The translations under genes and the position numbers were made by a program. Positions 1 through 5,238 of a DNA stretch of 10,302 nt are shown here, one piece after another. The stretch spans positions 1 through 10,302 of the forward strand of contig JAODNL010000347.1 of NCBI GenBank assembly GCA_025465405.1, given 5' to 3'. The DNA comes from Pseudonocardiales bacterium (GTDB lineage Bacteria > Actinomycetota > Actinomycetes > Mycobacteriales > Jatrophihabitantaceae). How positions within the stretch are numbered: position 1 is the first letter of the stretch; every line of letters begins with the position of its first letter. Under the pieces are notes generated by a model. The model had not been told where the DNA came from and made no database searches. It saw nothing but the letters and a program-made list of their open reading frames with translations.

Positions 1-121
1 CGAGGAAGAACGCAAGCAGCGCGTCGCTCAGCAGCGGCCGGCGCGACGACGAGCGCGACAGCCGGCTGCGCGGTCTTGCCCAGCCGGCTGTCGATGCTGT
101 CACGGTCCCAGTGTGAGCCAT
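1..121 (-). CDS. N-terminus of a membrane protein, probably a sensor histidine kinase (runs off the left edge)
   Basis: Only the first 40 codons are present. The minus-strand frame opens with ATG at 121-119 and stays open to base 1. The peptide has a Ser/Thr/Arg-rich head and then a run ending RRPLLSDALLAFFL, which looks like the entry into a first transmembrane helix. This 'RxPLLxDALLA' lead-in is typical of NarL-class sensor histidine kinases of actinobacteria, which carry an N-terminal membrane domain. The start lies two bases after the stop of the ABC permease, so the gene is translationally coupled to the ABC operon. ABC ATPase, permease, kinase and regulator is a familiar actinobacterial order. 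The open frame and operon position are seen directly. The kinase identity is inference, because no HisKA or HATPase domain is in the window; another membrane protein is possible. Confidence 0.5.
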   Translation of the reverse strand, partial: MAHTGTVTASTAGWARPRSRLSRSSSRRPLLSDALLAFFL

Positions 122-123
122 GG

Positions 124-927
124 TCAAGCGTCGCGACGGCGCAGCACTACCAATCCCACAGCCAGCGCTGCCGCGGCGTACAGCGCGAAGACGCCGAGAC
201 CCGCCCAGGGACCGAGCAGGCTCGGGTCGGGACGGGTGTTCATGACGGCCGACCCGGCGTTCATCGGCAGGTACCTGACGATGTGAACCTGCCACGAACT
301 CGGCAGCGCCTCACCGAGGATCGGCAGCACGAGCAGCAGCCCGAACAGGGTCGCGATCGCGCCGCCGGTGCTGCGCAGCGCGAAGCCGCACCCGAGCGCG
401 AGCAGACCGACCACGACGAGGTAGAGGCCCCCACCGACAACCGCTCGGGCGGCGCCGGGTGAGCTGAGCGACACGCCGAGGTGATCGCTGTGCATGGCCG
501 CCTGGCCGCCCAGGAAGGCGATCAGGCTGGCGGTCGTGGCGATCACGAACGTCGCGCCCCCGAACACGATGCTCTTCGCCCACCAGACGGGCACGCGACG
601 CGGCACCGCGGACAGCGACGCGCGGATCATCCCGGTGCCGTACTCGCCGGTGATCAGCAGGACGCCCAGCACCCCGACGGCGAGCTGCGCGAGGAACATC
701 CCGCGCAGGCTCATCTGAGTGGCGTCGAAGTCCGGCGGCACGCCGCCGTGGGTGGCGATGTCGTGTCCTCGCAACGCGGAGAACAGGATTCCGAGACCGA
801 TGGCGACGAGTAGTGTCGCGCCGAAACTGAACCAGGTCGAGCGCAGCGAACGGAACTTGATCCACTCAGACCGGATGACCCGGATCGGGGTGATACCGAG
901 CTCGGGAGCGATCGTCGTGCTCGTCAT
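124..927 (-). CDS. ABC-2 type transporter permease
   Basis: This is the membrane subunit of an ABC exporter, 267 residues, a usual length for the ABC-2 permease family. The first 30 or so residues are cytoplasmic and contain the RSEWIKFRSLRSTWF segment that precedes TM1 in these proteins. About six hydrophobic helices follow, near residues 33-50, 78-92, 118-143, 163-185, 187-207 and 237-261, and the protein ends in a short RRRDA tail. The motif LLITGEYGTGMIRASL after TM2 is characteristic of this family. The ATG at 927-925 overlaps the ATPase stop in an ATGA arrangement, and a GGAGG ribosome site lies six bases upstream. With its neighbour it should form an ATPase2-permease2 pump in the cytoplasmic membrane. 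The substrate is unknown; drug, lipid or antimicrobial peptide export are the usual roles. Confidence 0.9.
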   Translation of the reverse strand: MTSTTIAPELGITPIRVIRSEWIKFRSLRSTWFSFGATLLVAIGLGILFSALRGHDIATHGGVPPDFDATQMSLRGMFLAQLAVGVLGVLLITGEYGTGMIRASLSAVPRRVPVWWAKSIVFGGATFVIATTASLIAFLGGQAAMHSDHLGVSLSSPGAARAVVGGGLYLVVVGLLALGCGFALRSTGGAIATLFGLLLVLPILGEALPSSWQVHIVRYLPMNAGSAVMNTRPDPSLLGPWAGLGVFALYAAAALAVGLVVLRRRDA

Positions 928-1841
928 CGCACACCTCCGGCGGGCACGACGAACTCGACCGAATCACGCGTGAGTTCCATGAATGCCTCCTCCAACGACG
1001 CCTGCTGCGGCGTCAGCTCGATCAGCGCGATGCCGGCCTGAGCCGCCACCCGGCCGATCGCGGCGCTCGTCAGGCCGCTGACCTGGAGCCGGTCCGGCTC
1101 GGTGGACGTCACGCTCACCCCGTCGGCGGCGAGCAGGTCACGCAGCCGCGTCGCCTCCTCGGTCCGGACGTCCACGATGTCGCGCGACGCGCCGCGCGTG
1201 AACTCCTCCACGCCCACGTCGGCGATCAACCGACCCTGACCGACGACGATCAGGTGCGATGCGGTCAAGGCCATCTCGCTCATCAGGTGCGAGGACACGA
1301 AGACGGTCCGGCCCTCCGCCGCCAGCGACTTGAGCAGGTTGCGGATCCAGAGGATGCCATCGGGATCGAGCCCATTGACCGGCTCGTCGAGGATCAGCGT
1401 GTGTGGATCGCCCAGTAACGCCGACGCGATTCCCAGCCGCTGTCCCATTCCGAGTGAAAATCCGCCGGCGCGCTTGCGGGCCACCGTGCGCAACCCGACC
1501 AGGTCGATCACCTCGTTCACCCGCCGCCGCGAGATCCCGTTCGTCGCGGCCAGCGCCAGCAAGTGGTTGTGTGCGGAGCGGCCGGTGTGAATAGCCCGGG
1601 CCTCGAGCAGCGCACCGACCTCTCGCAACGGTGCCCGGTGCTCGGCGTAGGGCCGTCCGTTGACGCGAGCCGTGCCTCCGGTCGGCCGGTCCAGGCCCAG
1701 CAGCATCCGCATGGTCGTCGACTTGCCGGCGCCGTTCGGACCCAGGAATCCGGTTACTACCCCTGGACGGATGGTGAAGGTGAGGTCGTCGACCGCCACC
1801 TTCTCCCCGTACTTCTTGGTCAATCCCATCGCTTCGATCAC
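924..1841 (-). CDS. ABC transporter ATP-binding protein (DrrA/BcrA-like)
   Basis: This is the cytoplasmic ATPase of the exporter, 305 residues from the chosen start. From that start the landmarks are Walker A GPNGAGKST at 34-42, a signature reading FSLGMGQ at 128-134 (a common variant of LSGGQ), Walker B LILDEP at 149-154, D-loop GLDP at 157-160 and the switch histidine H185 in FVSSH. The C-terminal 80 or so residues match the extra regulatory domain of DrrA-type ATPases and end with LEEAFMELT. The GTG at 1841-1839 is preferred because AGGAGGG sits five bases upstream and the protein then begins MIEAMGLTKKYG, the normal family start. The longer TTG start at 1868 would read through this ribosome site. 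It overlaps the permease start by four bases. Confidence 0.93.
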   Translation of the reverse strand: MIEAMGLTKKYGEKVAVDDLTFTIRPGVVTGFLGPNGAGKSTTMRMLLGLDRPTGGTARVNGRPYAEHRAPLREVGALLEARAIHTGRSAHNHLLALAATNGISRRRVNEVIDLVGLRTVARKRAGGFSLGMGQRLGIASALLGDPHTLILDEPVNGLDPDGILWIRNLLKSLAAEGRTVFVSSHLMSEMALTASHLIVVGQGRLIADVGVEEFTRGASRDIVDVRTEEATRLRDLLAADGVSVTSTEPDRLQVSGLTSAAIGRVAAQAGIALIELTPQQASLEEAFMELTRDSVEFVVPAGGVR

Positions 1842-1846
1842 GTGCG

Positions 1847-1853
1847 CCCTCCT
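1847..1853 (-). promoter_or_regulatory. Ribosome binding site deciding the ABC ATPase start
   Basis: On the minus strand AGGAGGG is followed by five bases and then GTG at 1841. This near-perfect anti-16S match argues for the 1841 start over the in-frame TTG at 1868, which lies upstream of it. Confidence 0.75.
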
Positions 1854-1921
1854 CAGCTCGCCGATCAACGCCGCTGACGGTAGGGGCGCTGCGCCGCTAC
1901 CCGCGCCGGTCGACGGGATGA

Positions 1922-1954
1922 TTGCGAGCTACATCGCAAGGATGACGGCCGCAA
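1922..1954 (-). promoter_or_regulatory. Possible promoter with overlapping operator for the ABC operon
   Basis: On the minus strand TTGCGG (1954-1949) is separated by 17 bases from TAGCTC (1931-1926), about 80 bases before the ATPase GTG. The spacing is right, but both hexamers match the sigma-70 consensus only partly. A perfect dyad, TTGCGA-6 nt-TCGCAA (1939-1922), straddles the putative -10, as an operator would. The bases are seen directly; the promoter and operator roles are inference. Confidence 0.3.
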
Positions 1955-1962
1955 CGCACAGC

Positions 1963-1991
1963 GCTGGTCGCCGACGGCGTCGGCGACCAGC
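1963..1991 (-). terminator. Strong intergenic hairpin, probable terminator of the YCII-family gene
   Basis: Two perfect 13-base arms (1963-1975 and 1979-1991) flank a three-base loop, GGC, giving a very stable GC-rich stem. The hairpin starts 25 bases after the YCII-family stop codon and lies upstream of the ABC promoter region. No T tract follows on the minus strand, so this would be a U-less terminator of the kind often proposed in actinobacteria. It could also block read-through from the opposite strand. Confidence 0.6.
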
Positions 1992-2015
1992 ACGATTGTG
2001 TCGGTGGCGCTCGGG

Positions 2016-2339
2016 CTACATCGGCGTCAGCTCGAAGATCTCCAGGGTGAACCGGCCCTTGCCCTCGGCCAGGAACGGGTGACCCTTCGTCAGCGACTTC
2101 GCCGCGTCCAGATCCGGCGCCTCCACGATCGTGTACCCGTTCTGGTCGCTCGGCGTGGTGTCCGAACCGTCGTCGCGCACTGCCGTGCGGGTGCCGAACG
2201 GCGCGCCGCCGTCGACCAGCGCGGCACCCACCTGCTCCATCCATGCGCCCCAGGCCGCCATCTGCTCGGCGCCCTGCTCCGGGGTGAACTGATCCATCGG
2301 CGTGGCCGGCCCGCGGTACAAGTACAGGAACTTCGCCAT
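2016..2339 (-). CDS. YCII-related (DGPF family) protein
   Basis: This small cytoplasmic protein of 107 residues has the normal length for the YCII/DGPF family, a ferredoxin-like alpha/beta fold. It starts with the family's MKFLYLYRG-type first strand (MAKFLYLYRG), followed by an amphipathic helix around 20-40 with the MAAWGAWMEQVG pattern. Then come a strand-rich middle, the helix EAPDLDAAKSLTKGHP with conserved His87, and a closing strand ending LEIFELTPM. The molecular function of the family is unsettled. Some members sit beside ECF sigma factors, and some relatives are dehydrohalogenase- or muconolactone-isomerase-like. The ATG at 2339 has AAGGA five bases upstream. It appears to be a single-gene unit: a hairpin follows it, and 109 bases separate it from the gene before. 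No sigma factor is visible here. Confidence 0.85.
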   Translation of the reverse strand: MAKFLYLYRGPATPMDQFTPEQGAEQMAAWGAWMEQVGAALVDGGAPFGTRTAVRDDGSDTTPSDQNGYTIVEAPDLDAAKSLTKGHPFLAEGKGRFTLEIFELTPM

Positions 2340-2448
2340 GGCTCGTCCTTCCTGGCTTCGTCGGCGCGACTGGCTCGCTCCGATCTACTGTTCCGACGAT
2401 CGGCAAGCGCAGCAATCGACAGGTCGGCCGCATCTCGCCGGCGAGGGA

Positions 2449-2928
2449 TCAGTACTGCCAGAGCCCGGCGGGCGTGTTGCCCGACTCGGCCGGTGACCCG
2501 GTGGGCCAGACGAGATGGCCGGTGCGGAGGTTCTCGACGCGCACCCACTCGGTGCTGTGCACCGGCCTCGACACCACCCACCACCGGGTACTCAGACCGT
2601 TGCCGGCCATATCCAGCTCACGCTGGGTGGTGCGACGGACCCGGTGACGACTCGCCCACTCGGGCCAGTGCTGGGCGTCGGAGACGGACAGCGTGAACCT
2701 GATGAGGCGCTTGTCGAGGTCGGCCGCCTGCGGATCGGAGGGCACCAGGCCGTGATCGGTGCCTCGACCCGGATCCGCGGAATCCGTCAGCCAGACCACG
2801 TCCCGCGCGCGCCGGCGCGAGGCGGACCGGACGGGGTTGGGCCGCAGCTGGCCGCTGTCCAGGATCTCCGAGACGTTCACCGGCGCCGTGAAGTGATACA
2901 GCAGCCGCAGCCGGTTGCTCTCGGTCAC
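2449..2928 (-). CDS. Uncharacterised 159-residue protein, possibly ADP-ribosyltransferase-like
   Basis: I do not recognise a named family. The protein has 159 residues, no signal peptide and no membrane segment. The N-terminus reads LYHFTAPVNVSEILDSGQL at 10-28 and then DVVWLTDS at 43-50. A His-x-Thr strand, a short helix ending in a 'xxIxxxGxL' turn and a following 'VVWLT' strand resemble the NAD-binding start of ART-fold proteins such as DarT-like and RNA 2'-phosphotransferase-like families. A second conserved-looking block holds DAQHWPEWASRH (84-95), then WWVVSRPV and EWVRVENL (116-133). The GTG at 2928 has no ribosome site. A TAGTTT box six bases upstream suggests a leaderless transcript. 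No antitoxin-like partner overlaps it. That it is a gene is fairly safe; the ART assignment is inference. Confidence 0.65.
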   Translation of the reverse strand: MTESNRLRLLYHFTAPVNVSEILDSGQLRPNPVRSASRRRARDVVWLTDSADPGRGTDHGLVPSDPQAADLDKRLIRFTLSVSDAQHWPEWASRHRVRRTTQRELDMAGNGLSTRWWVVSRPVHSTEWVRVENLRTGHLVWPTGSPAESGNTPAGLWQY

Positions 2929-2934
2929 ACGCCG

Positions 2935-2940
2935 AAACTA
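2935..2940 (-). promoter_or_regulatory. Possible -10 box for a leaderless transcript of the 159-residue gene
   Basis: TAGTTT on the minus strand fits the TAnnnT actinobacterial -10 pattern and ends six bases before the GTG at 2928, so transcription would begin at or next to the start codon. The gene lacks a Shine-Dalgarno sequence, which agrees. No clear -35 was seen. Confidence 0.3.
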
Positions 2941-3020
2941 GAGCAGGCGCGACGGGTCGGCGACTCGGCGTGAGCCACCCGTTTCAGTCGATTGCCAGCA
3001 AGTCGATCATGCATCGGACA

Positions 3021-3046
3021 CCGGCACCGGGCCCGTTACGTGCCGG
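3021..3046 (-). terminator. Hairpin downstream of the P450 gene
   Basis: CCGGCAC at 3021-3027 pairs with GTGCCGG at 3040-3046 around a 12-base loop, starting 25 bases past the P450 stop and before the next gene's promoter region. The 7-bp GC-rich stem without a T tract is a plausible terminator, but in GC-rich DNA this length can also arise by chance. Confidence 0.35.
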
Positions 3047-3071
3047 ACATCAGGCAGTCATCTGCGGCTGA

Positions 3072-4124
3072 TCACCAGGCGACGTGCACGGCCGCGGGCT
3101 TGCGGAAGACCAGGCCCCGTGGAGTGCTCGGCCGGACGAGCCGGATGCCGGGCAGCTCGCGCAGCAGGGTGCTCACCGCGACGTCGGCCTCGAGCCGGGC
3201 CAGGTCGCGTCCGATGCAGAAATGCGGGCCCACCGCGAAGGCCAGCTGTAGCCGGTTGTTGGCGCGATGCACGTCGAACGTGTTCGGCTCGGCGAACACA
3301 GCGGGATCCCGGTTCGCGCCGGCGATCGAGACCCGTACCAGCTCGCCCCGTGCGATCGGCGCGCCGCCGAGCGTCACGTCGCGAGTCGCGTAGCGGTCGA
3401 CGACAGCGGCCGCCGGTTCCAACCGCAGTGATTCCTCGACGGCCGCGGGCACCGTCACCGTGCCGGCACGCACGTCGGCGAGCTGCCGCGGGTTGGCGAG
3501 CAGGTGCAGCATCGCGTTGGCGATCATGCCCTCGGTGGTTTCGATCGCGCCGAACATCAGAACCGCGGCATTGGAGACGACCTCGGGCACGCTCAGCGCA
3601 CCCGCGGCGGCAACGAGCAGCGACGACGCGTCGCCGGCCCCGATCGTCGCCTCGACACTGCCACTGAGCCGATCGAAGGCCTCCGCGCCGCCCGCGGGAT
3701 CCTGCCCGGCGGTGATGGCCGAGACCGCGGCGACGATGGCGTCGTACCACGCGAGGACCGTCGCCGTCTCGACGCCCACCAGTCCGAGCGCGTCGGCGAT
3801 CACGGCGACGGCCAGCGGCCCGGCGAGATCACGGCGCAGCTCGCCTGACCCGGCCCGCGCCATCTCGGCGACCAGGCCCTCCGCCGCCGCGGCGGCGACC
3901 GCCGCGAACCGCGCCCTCGCCTCGGCCGGGCGGAACGCCTGCACGAACGGCGCCCGGTGCCGCGCATGCTCCGGACCGTCGAGGGACAGCATGCTCGGGC
4001 CGACCACCTGCGCGGTCGAGAAGCGCGGGTCGTCCACGGTGAACGTCGCCGCGTCCCGCATGGTCTCGGTGGCGAGATCGTGGCGAGTGACCAGCCAGCC
4101 GTCCAGCACGGCAAGCCAGGACAC
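3072..4124 (-). CDS. Cytochrome P450 (start uncertain, probably longer at the N-terminus)
   Basis: A soluble bacterial haem monooxygenase that would need ferredoxin and reductase partners, neither of which is in the window. Counting from GTG 4124, the C-helix motif DGPEHARHR is at 49-57 and the I-helix oxygen-activation motif GAIETT at 192-197. The K-helix ExxR is at E231-R234, and the haem loop FAVGPHFCIG at 296-305 has Cys303 as iron ligand. The usual second Gly of the haem loop is replaced by Ala. At 350 residues it is about 40 short of typical. The same frame upstream (4125-4244) encodes P450-like N-terminal sequence, including DPHPLLARLRESEPV, but has no ATG, GTG or TTG. A CTG at 4238 lies ten bases after GAGGAG. 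It follows the aldo-keto reductase and is probably coupled to it. The substrate is unknown. Confidence 0.9.
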   Translation of the reverse strand: MSWLAVLDGWLVTRHDLATETMRDAATFTVDDPRFSTAQVVGPSMLSLDGPEHARHRAPFVQAFRPAEARARFAAVAAAAAEGLVAEMARAGSGELRRDLAGPLAVAVIADALGLVGVETATVLAWYDAIVAAVSAITAGQDPAGGAEAFDRLSGSVEATIGAGDASSLLVAAAGALSVPEVVSNAAVLMFGAIETTEGMIANAMLHLLANPRQLADVRAGTVTVPAAVEESLRLEPAAAVVDRYATRDVTLGGAPIARGELVRVSIAGANRDPAVFAEPNTFDVHRANNRLQLAFAVGPHFCIGRDLARLEADVAVSTLLRELPGIRLVRPSTPRGLVFRKPAAVHVAW

Positions 4125-4230
4125 CGGTTCGGACTCCCGGAGGCGCGCGAGCAGCGGATGCGGGTCAGCGTCCAGCTCCGCGAGGGTCGCGCCCGCTCCG
4201 ATCGGGAACCGGGCCCGGCTCGCCTCGGCG

Positions 4231-5100
4231 CTACGCAGCGCGGGTCAGCTCCTCGACCTGCTCCGGCGACAGCGACAGTCCGGCAGCGGCGAGATTCTCC
4301 TCCAGGTGCGCGACCGTCGACGTGCCAGGAATGGGCAGCATGACCGGCGATCGGGCGAGCAGCCAGGCCAGGGCGACCTGCCCGGGACTGGCACCGGTTG
4401 CCGTCGCGACGTGATCCACCGGACCACCGGGCGCAGCCAGCTGGCCGGACGCGATCGGCGCCCAGGGGATGAATCCGATGCCTTCGCGCGCGCAGTATTC
4501 GAGCACGTCTTCCGAACTGCGGTTGACCAGGTTGTACATGTTCTGCACCGATGCGATGTCCGCGATCGAGCGCGCTGCCTCGATCTGCGCAACCGATACC
4601 TCGGAGAGCCCGATCGCGGCGATCTTGCCCTCGTCCTGAAGAGCCTTCAGCTCGCCGATCTGCTCGTCGGCCGGCACCTTGCGATCGATGCGGTGCAGCT
4701 GGAACAGGTCGATGCGATCCACACCCAGGCGGCGCAGGCTCATCTCGAGTTGCTGGCGGAGGTACTCCGGGCGGCCGACCGGTGCCCACCGGTCCGGGCC
4801 CTGACGGGTGAGTCCGGCTTTGGTCGCGATCAGCAGTTGCTCGGGATAGGGGTACAGGGCCTCTCGAATGATGTTCTCGCTGACCTCCGGCCCGTACGAG
4901 TCGGCCGTGTCGATGAAATCCACCCCGAGCTCGAGCGCGCGTTGCAGAACGCGCACGCACTCGGCCCGGTCAGCGGGCTCGCCCCAGATGCCAGGGCCGG
5001 TCAGCCGCATCGCGCCGAAACCGAGCCGGTGCACCGACTTGCCCGCGATAGAGAACGTTCCAGAGGCGTGGACGGGTGCGTTGCTGATCGCGTGTGACAT
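4231..5100 (-). CDS. Aldo/keto reductase
   Basis: A cytoplasmic NADPH-dependent carbonyl reductase of the aldo-keto reductase superfamily, with a (beta/alpha)8 barrel. It has 289 residues, normal for the YdbC-like single-domain group. The catalytic tetrad is complete: Asp64 and Tyr69 in FIDTADSYG, Lys94 in IATKAG and His136 in FQLHRID. The C-terminal cofactor region reads MLPIPGTSTVAHLEENL. The ATG at 5100 is chosen because AGGAG lies five bases upstream and MSHAIS leads directly into the barrel. The open frame runs on to 5193, but that extension is not protein-like and contains leader repeats. It heads a two-gene unit with the P450, whose reading frame already overlaps this gene's end. The pair suggests oxidation and reduction of one small molecule, which is inference. 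Confidence 0.93.
   Translation of the reverse strand: MSHAISNAPVHASGTFSIAGKSVHRLGFGAMRLTGPGIWGEPADRAECVRVLQRALELGVDFIDTADSYGPEVSENIIREALYPYPEQLLIATKAGLTRQGPDRWAPVGRPEYLRQQLEMSLRRLGVDRIDLFQLHRIDRKVPADEQIGELKALQDEGKIAAIGLSEVSVAQIEAARSIADIASVQNMYNLVNRSSEDVLEYCAREGIGFIPWAPIASGQLAAPGGPVDHVATATGASPGQVALAWLLARSPVMLPIPGTSTVAHLEENLAAAGLSLSPEQVEELTRAA
4249..4254 (-). promoter_or_regulatory. Candidate ribosome site for an extended P450 start at CTG 4238
   Basis: GAGGAG on the minus strand, within the last codons of the reductase gene, lies ten bases before a CTG (4238-4236) in the P450 frame. Using it would give a 388-residue P450 overlapping the reductase stop by eight bases. CTG starts are rare, so this is a hypothesis. 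Confidence 0.3.
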
Positions 5101-5105
5101 AAGCA

Positions 5106-5110
5106 CTCCT
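5106..5110 (-). promoter_or_regulatory. Ribosome binding site deciding the aldo/keto reductase start
   Basis: AGGAG on the minus strand with five bases to the ATG at 5100. It supports the 289-residue start rather than the longer open frame beginning at 5193. Confidence 0.75.
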
Positions 5111-5112
5111 GA

Positions 5113-5142
5113 TCTGGCTCGGTACGGGGTCTGGCTCGGTAC
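5113..5142. repeat. Two 13-base direct repeats in the reductase/P450 leader
   Basis: TCTGGCTCGGTAC occurs at 5113-5125 and again, identically, at 5130-5142, a period of 17 bases. The pair lies just upstream of the reductase ribosome site, in the region where promoter or operator elements would be. Two identical 13-mers in non-coding sequence look like tandem binding sites for a regulator, with the neighbouring LuxR/LAL protein an obvious candidate. A small local duplication is the alternative. The repeats are seen; the role is inference. Confidence 0.55.
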
Positions 5143-5186
5143 ACCCAAGCCTTCCACTCGCGCGCAACCCAGCGCTGCCCACAGCG

Positions 5187-5238
5187 TGATCAAGACGTCC
5201 GAACGGTCGCCCTGACGACCAGTACGACGTCTTGATCA
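5187..5238 (-). repeat. Structured intergenic element A (copy 1 of 2)
   Basis: This is a 52-base element with perfect 13-base inverted arms (5187-5199 and 5226-5238: TGATCAAGACGTC and its complement). Nested inside is a second hairpin, GGTCG/CGACC (5205-5209 and 5216-5220), with a six-base loop. The core GGTCGCCCTG is at 5205-5214. The outer TGATCA on the right includes the TGA stop codon of the LuxR regulator, so the element begins exactly where that gene ends and lies 87 bases upstream of the reductase start. It may act as a terminator or a processing element. Element B at 8046-8094 has the same layout. It may also be one of a dispersed family of palindromic intergenic repeats. Confidence 0.75.

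Noticed and set aside
2434..2445. Perfect 12-base palindrome CTCGCCGGCGAG between the 159-residue gene and the YCII-family gene
   Set aside because: A self-complementary 12-mer made mostly of G and C is common in such DNA, and it has no loop, T tract or second copy to support a role.
3072..4244. P450 as a frameshifted pseudogene
   Set aside because: The frame is intact from the N-terminal segment to the stop, and the haem loop, ExxR and I-helix motifs are all present. Only the start codon is in doubt.
3460..5097. A 545-codon open frame on the plus strand opposite the reductase and P450 genes
   Set aside because: It is antisense to two genes with complete catalytic motifs, has low-complexity Arg/Ala/Ser composition and no recognisable domain. 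Long antisense frames are expected in high-GC DNA.
5113..5142. Start of a CRISPR array or phage attachment site
   Set aside because: Only two 13-base copies with a 4-base gap, no spacers, no cas genes, no integrase and no tRNA.
5101..5193. Extension of the aldo/keto reductase to a start at 5193
   Set aside because: AGGAG with correct spacing marks ATG 5100, and the extra 31 residues translate the 13-base direct repeats of the leader rather than protein-like sequence.
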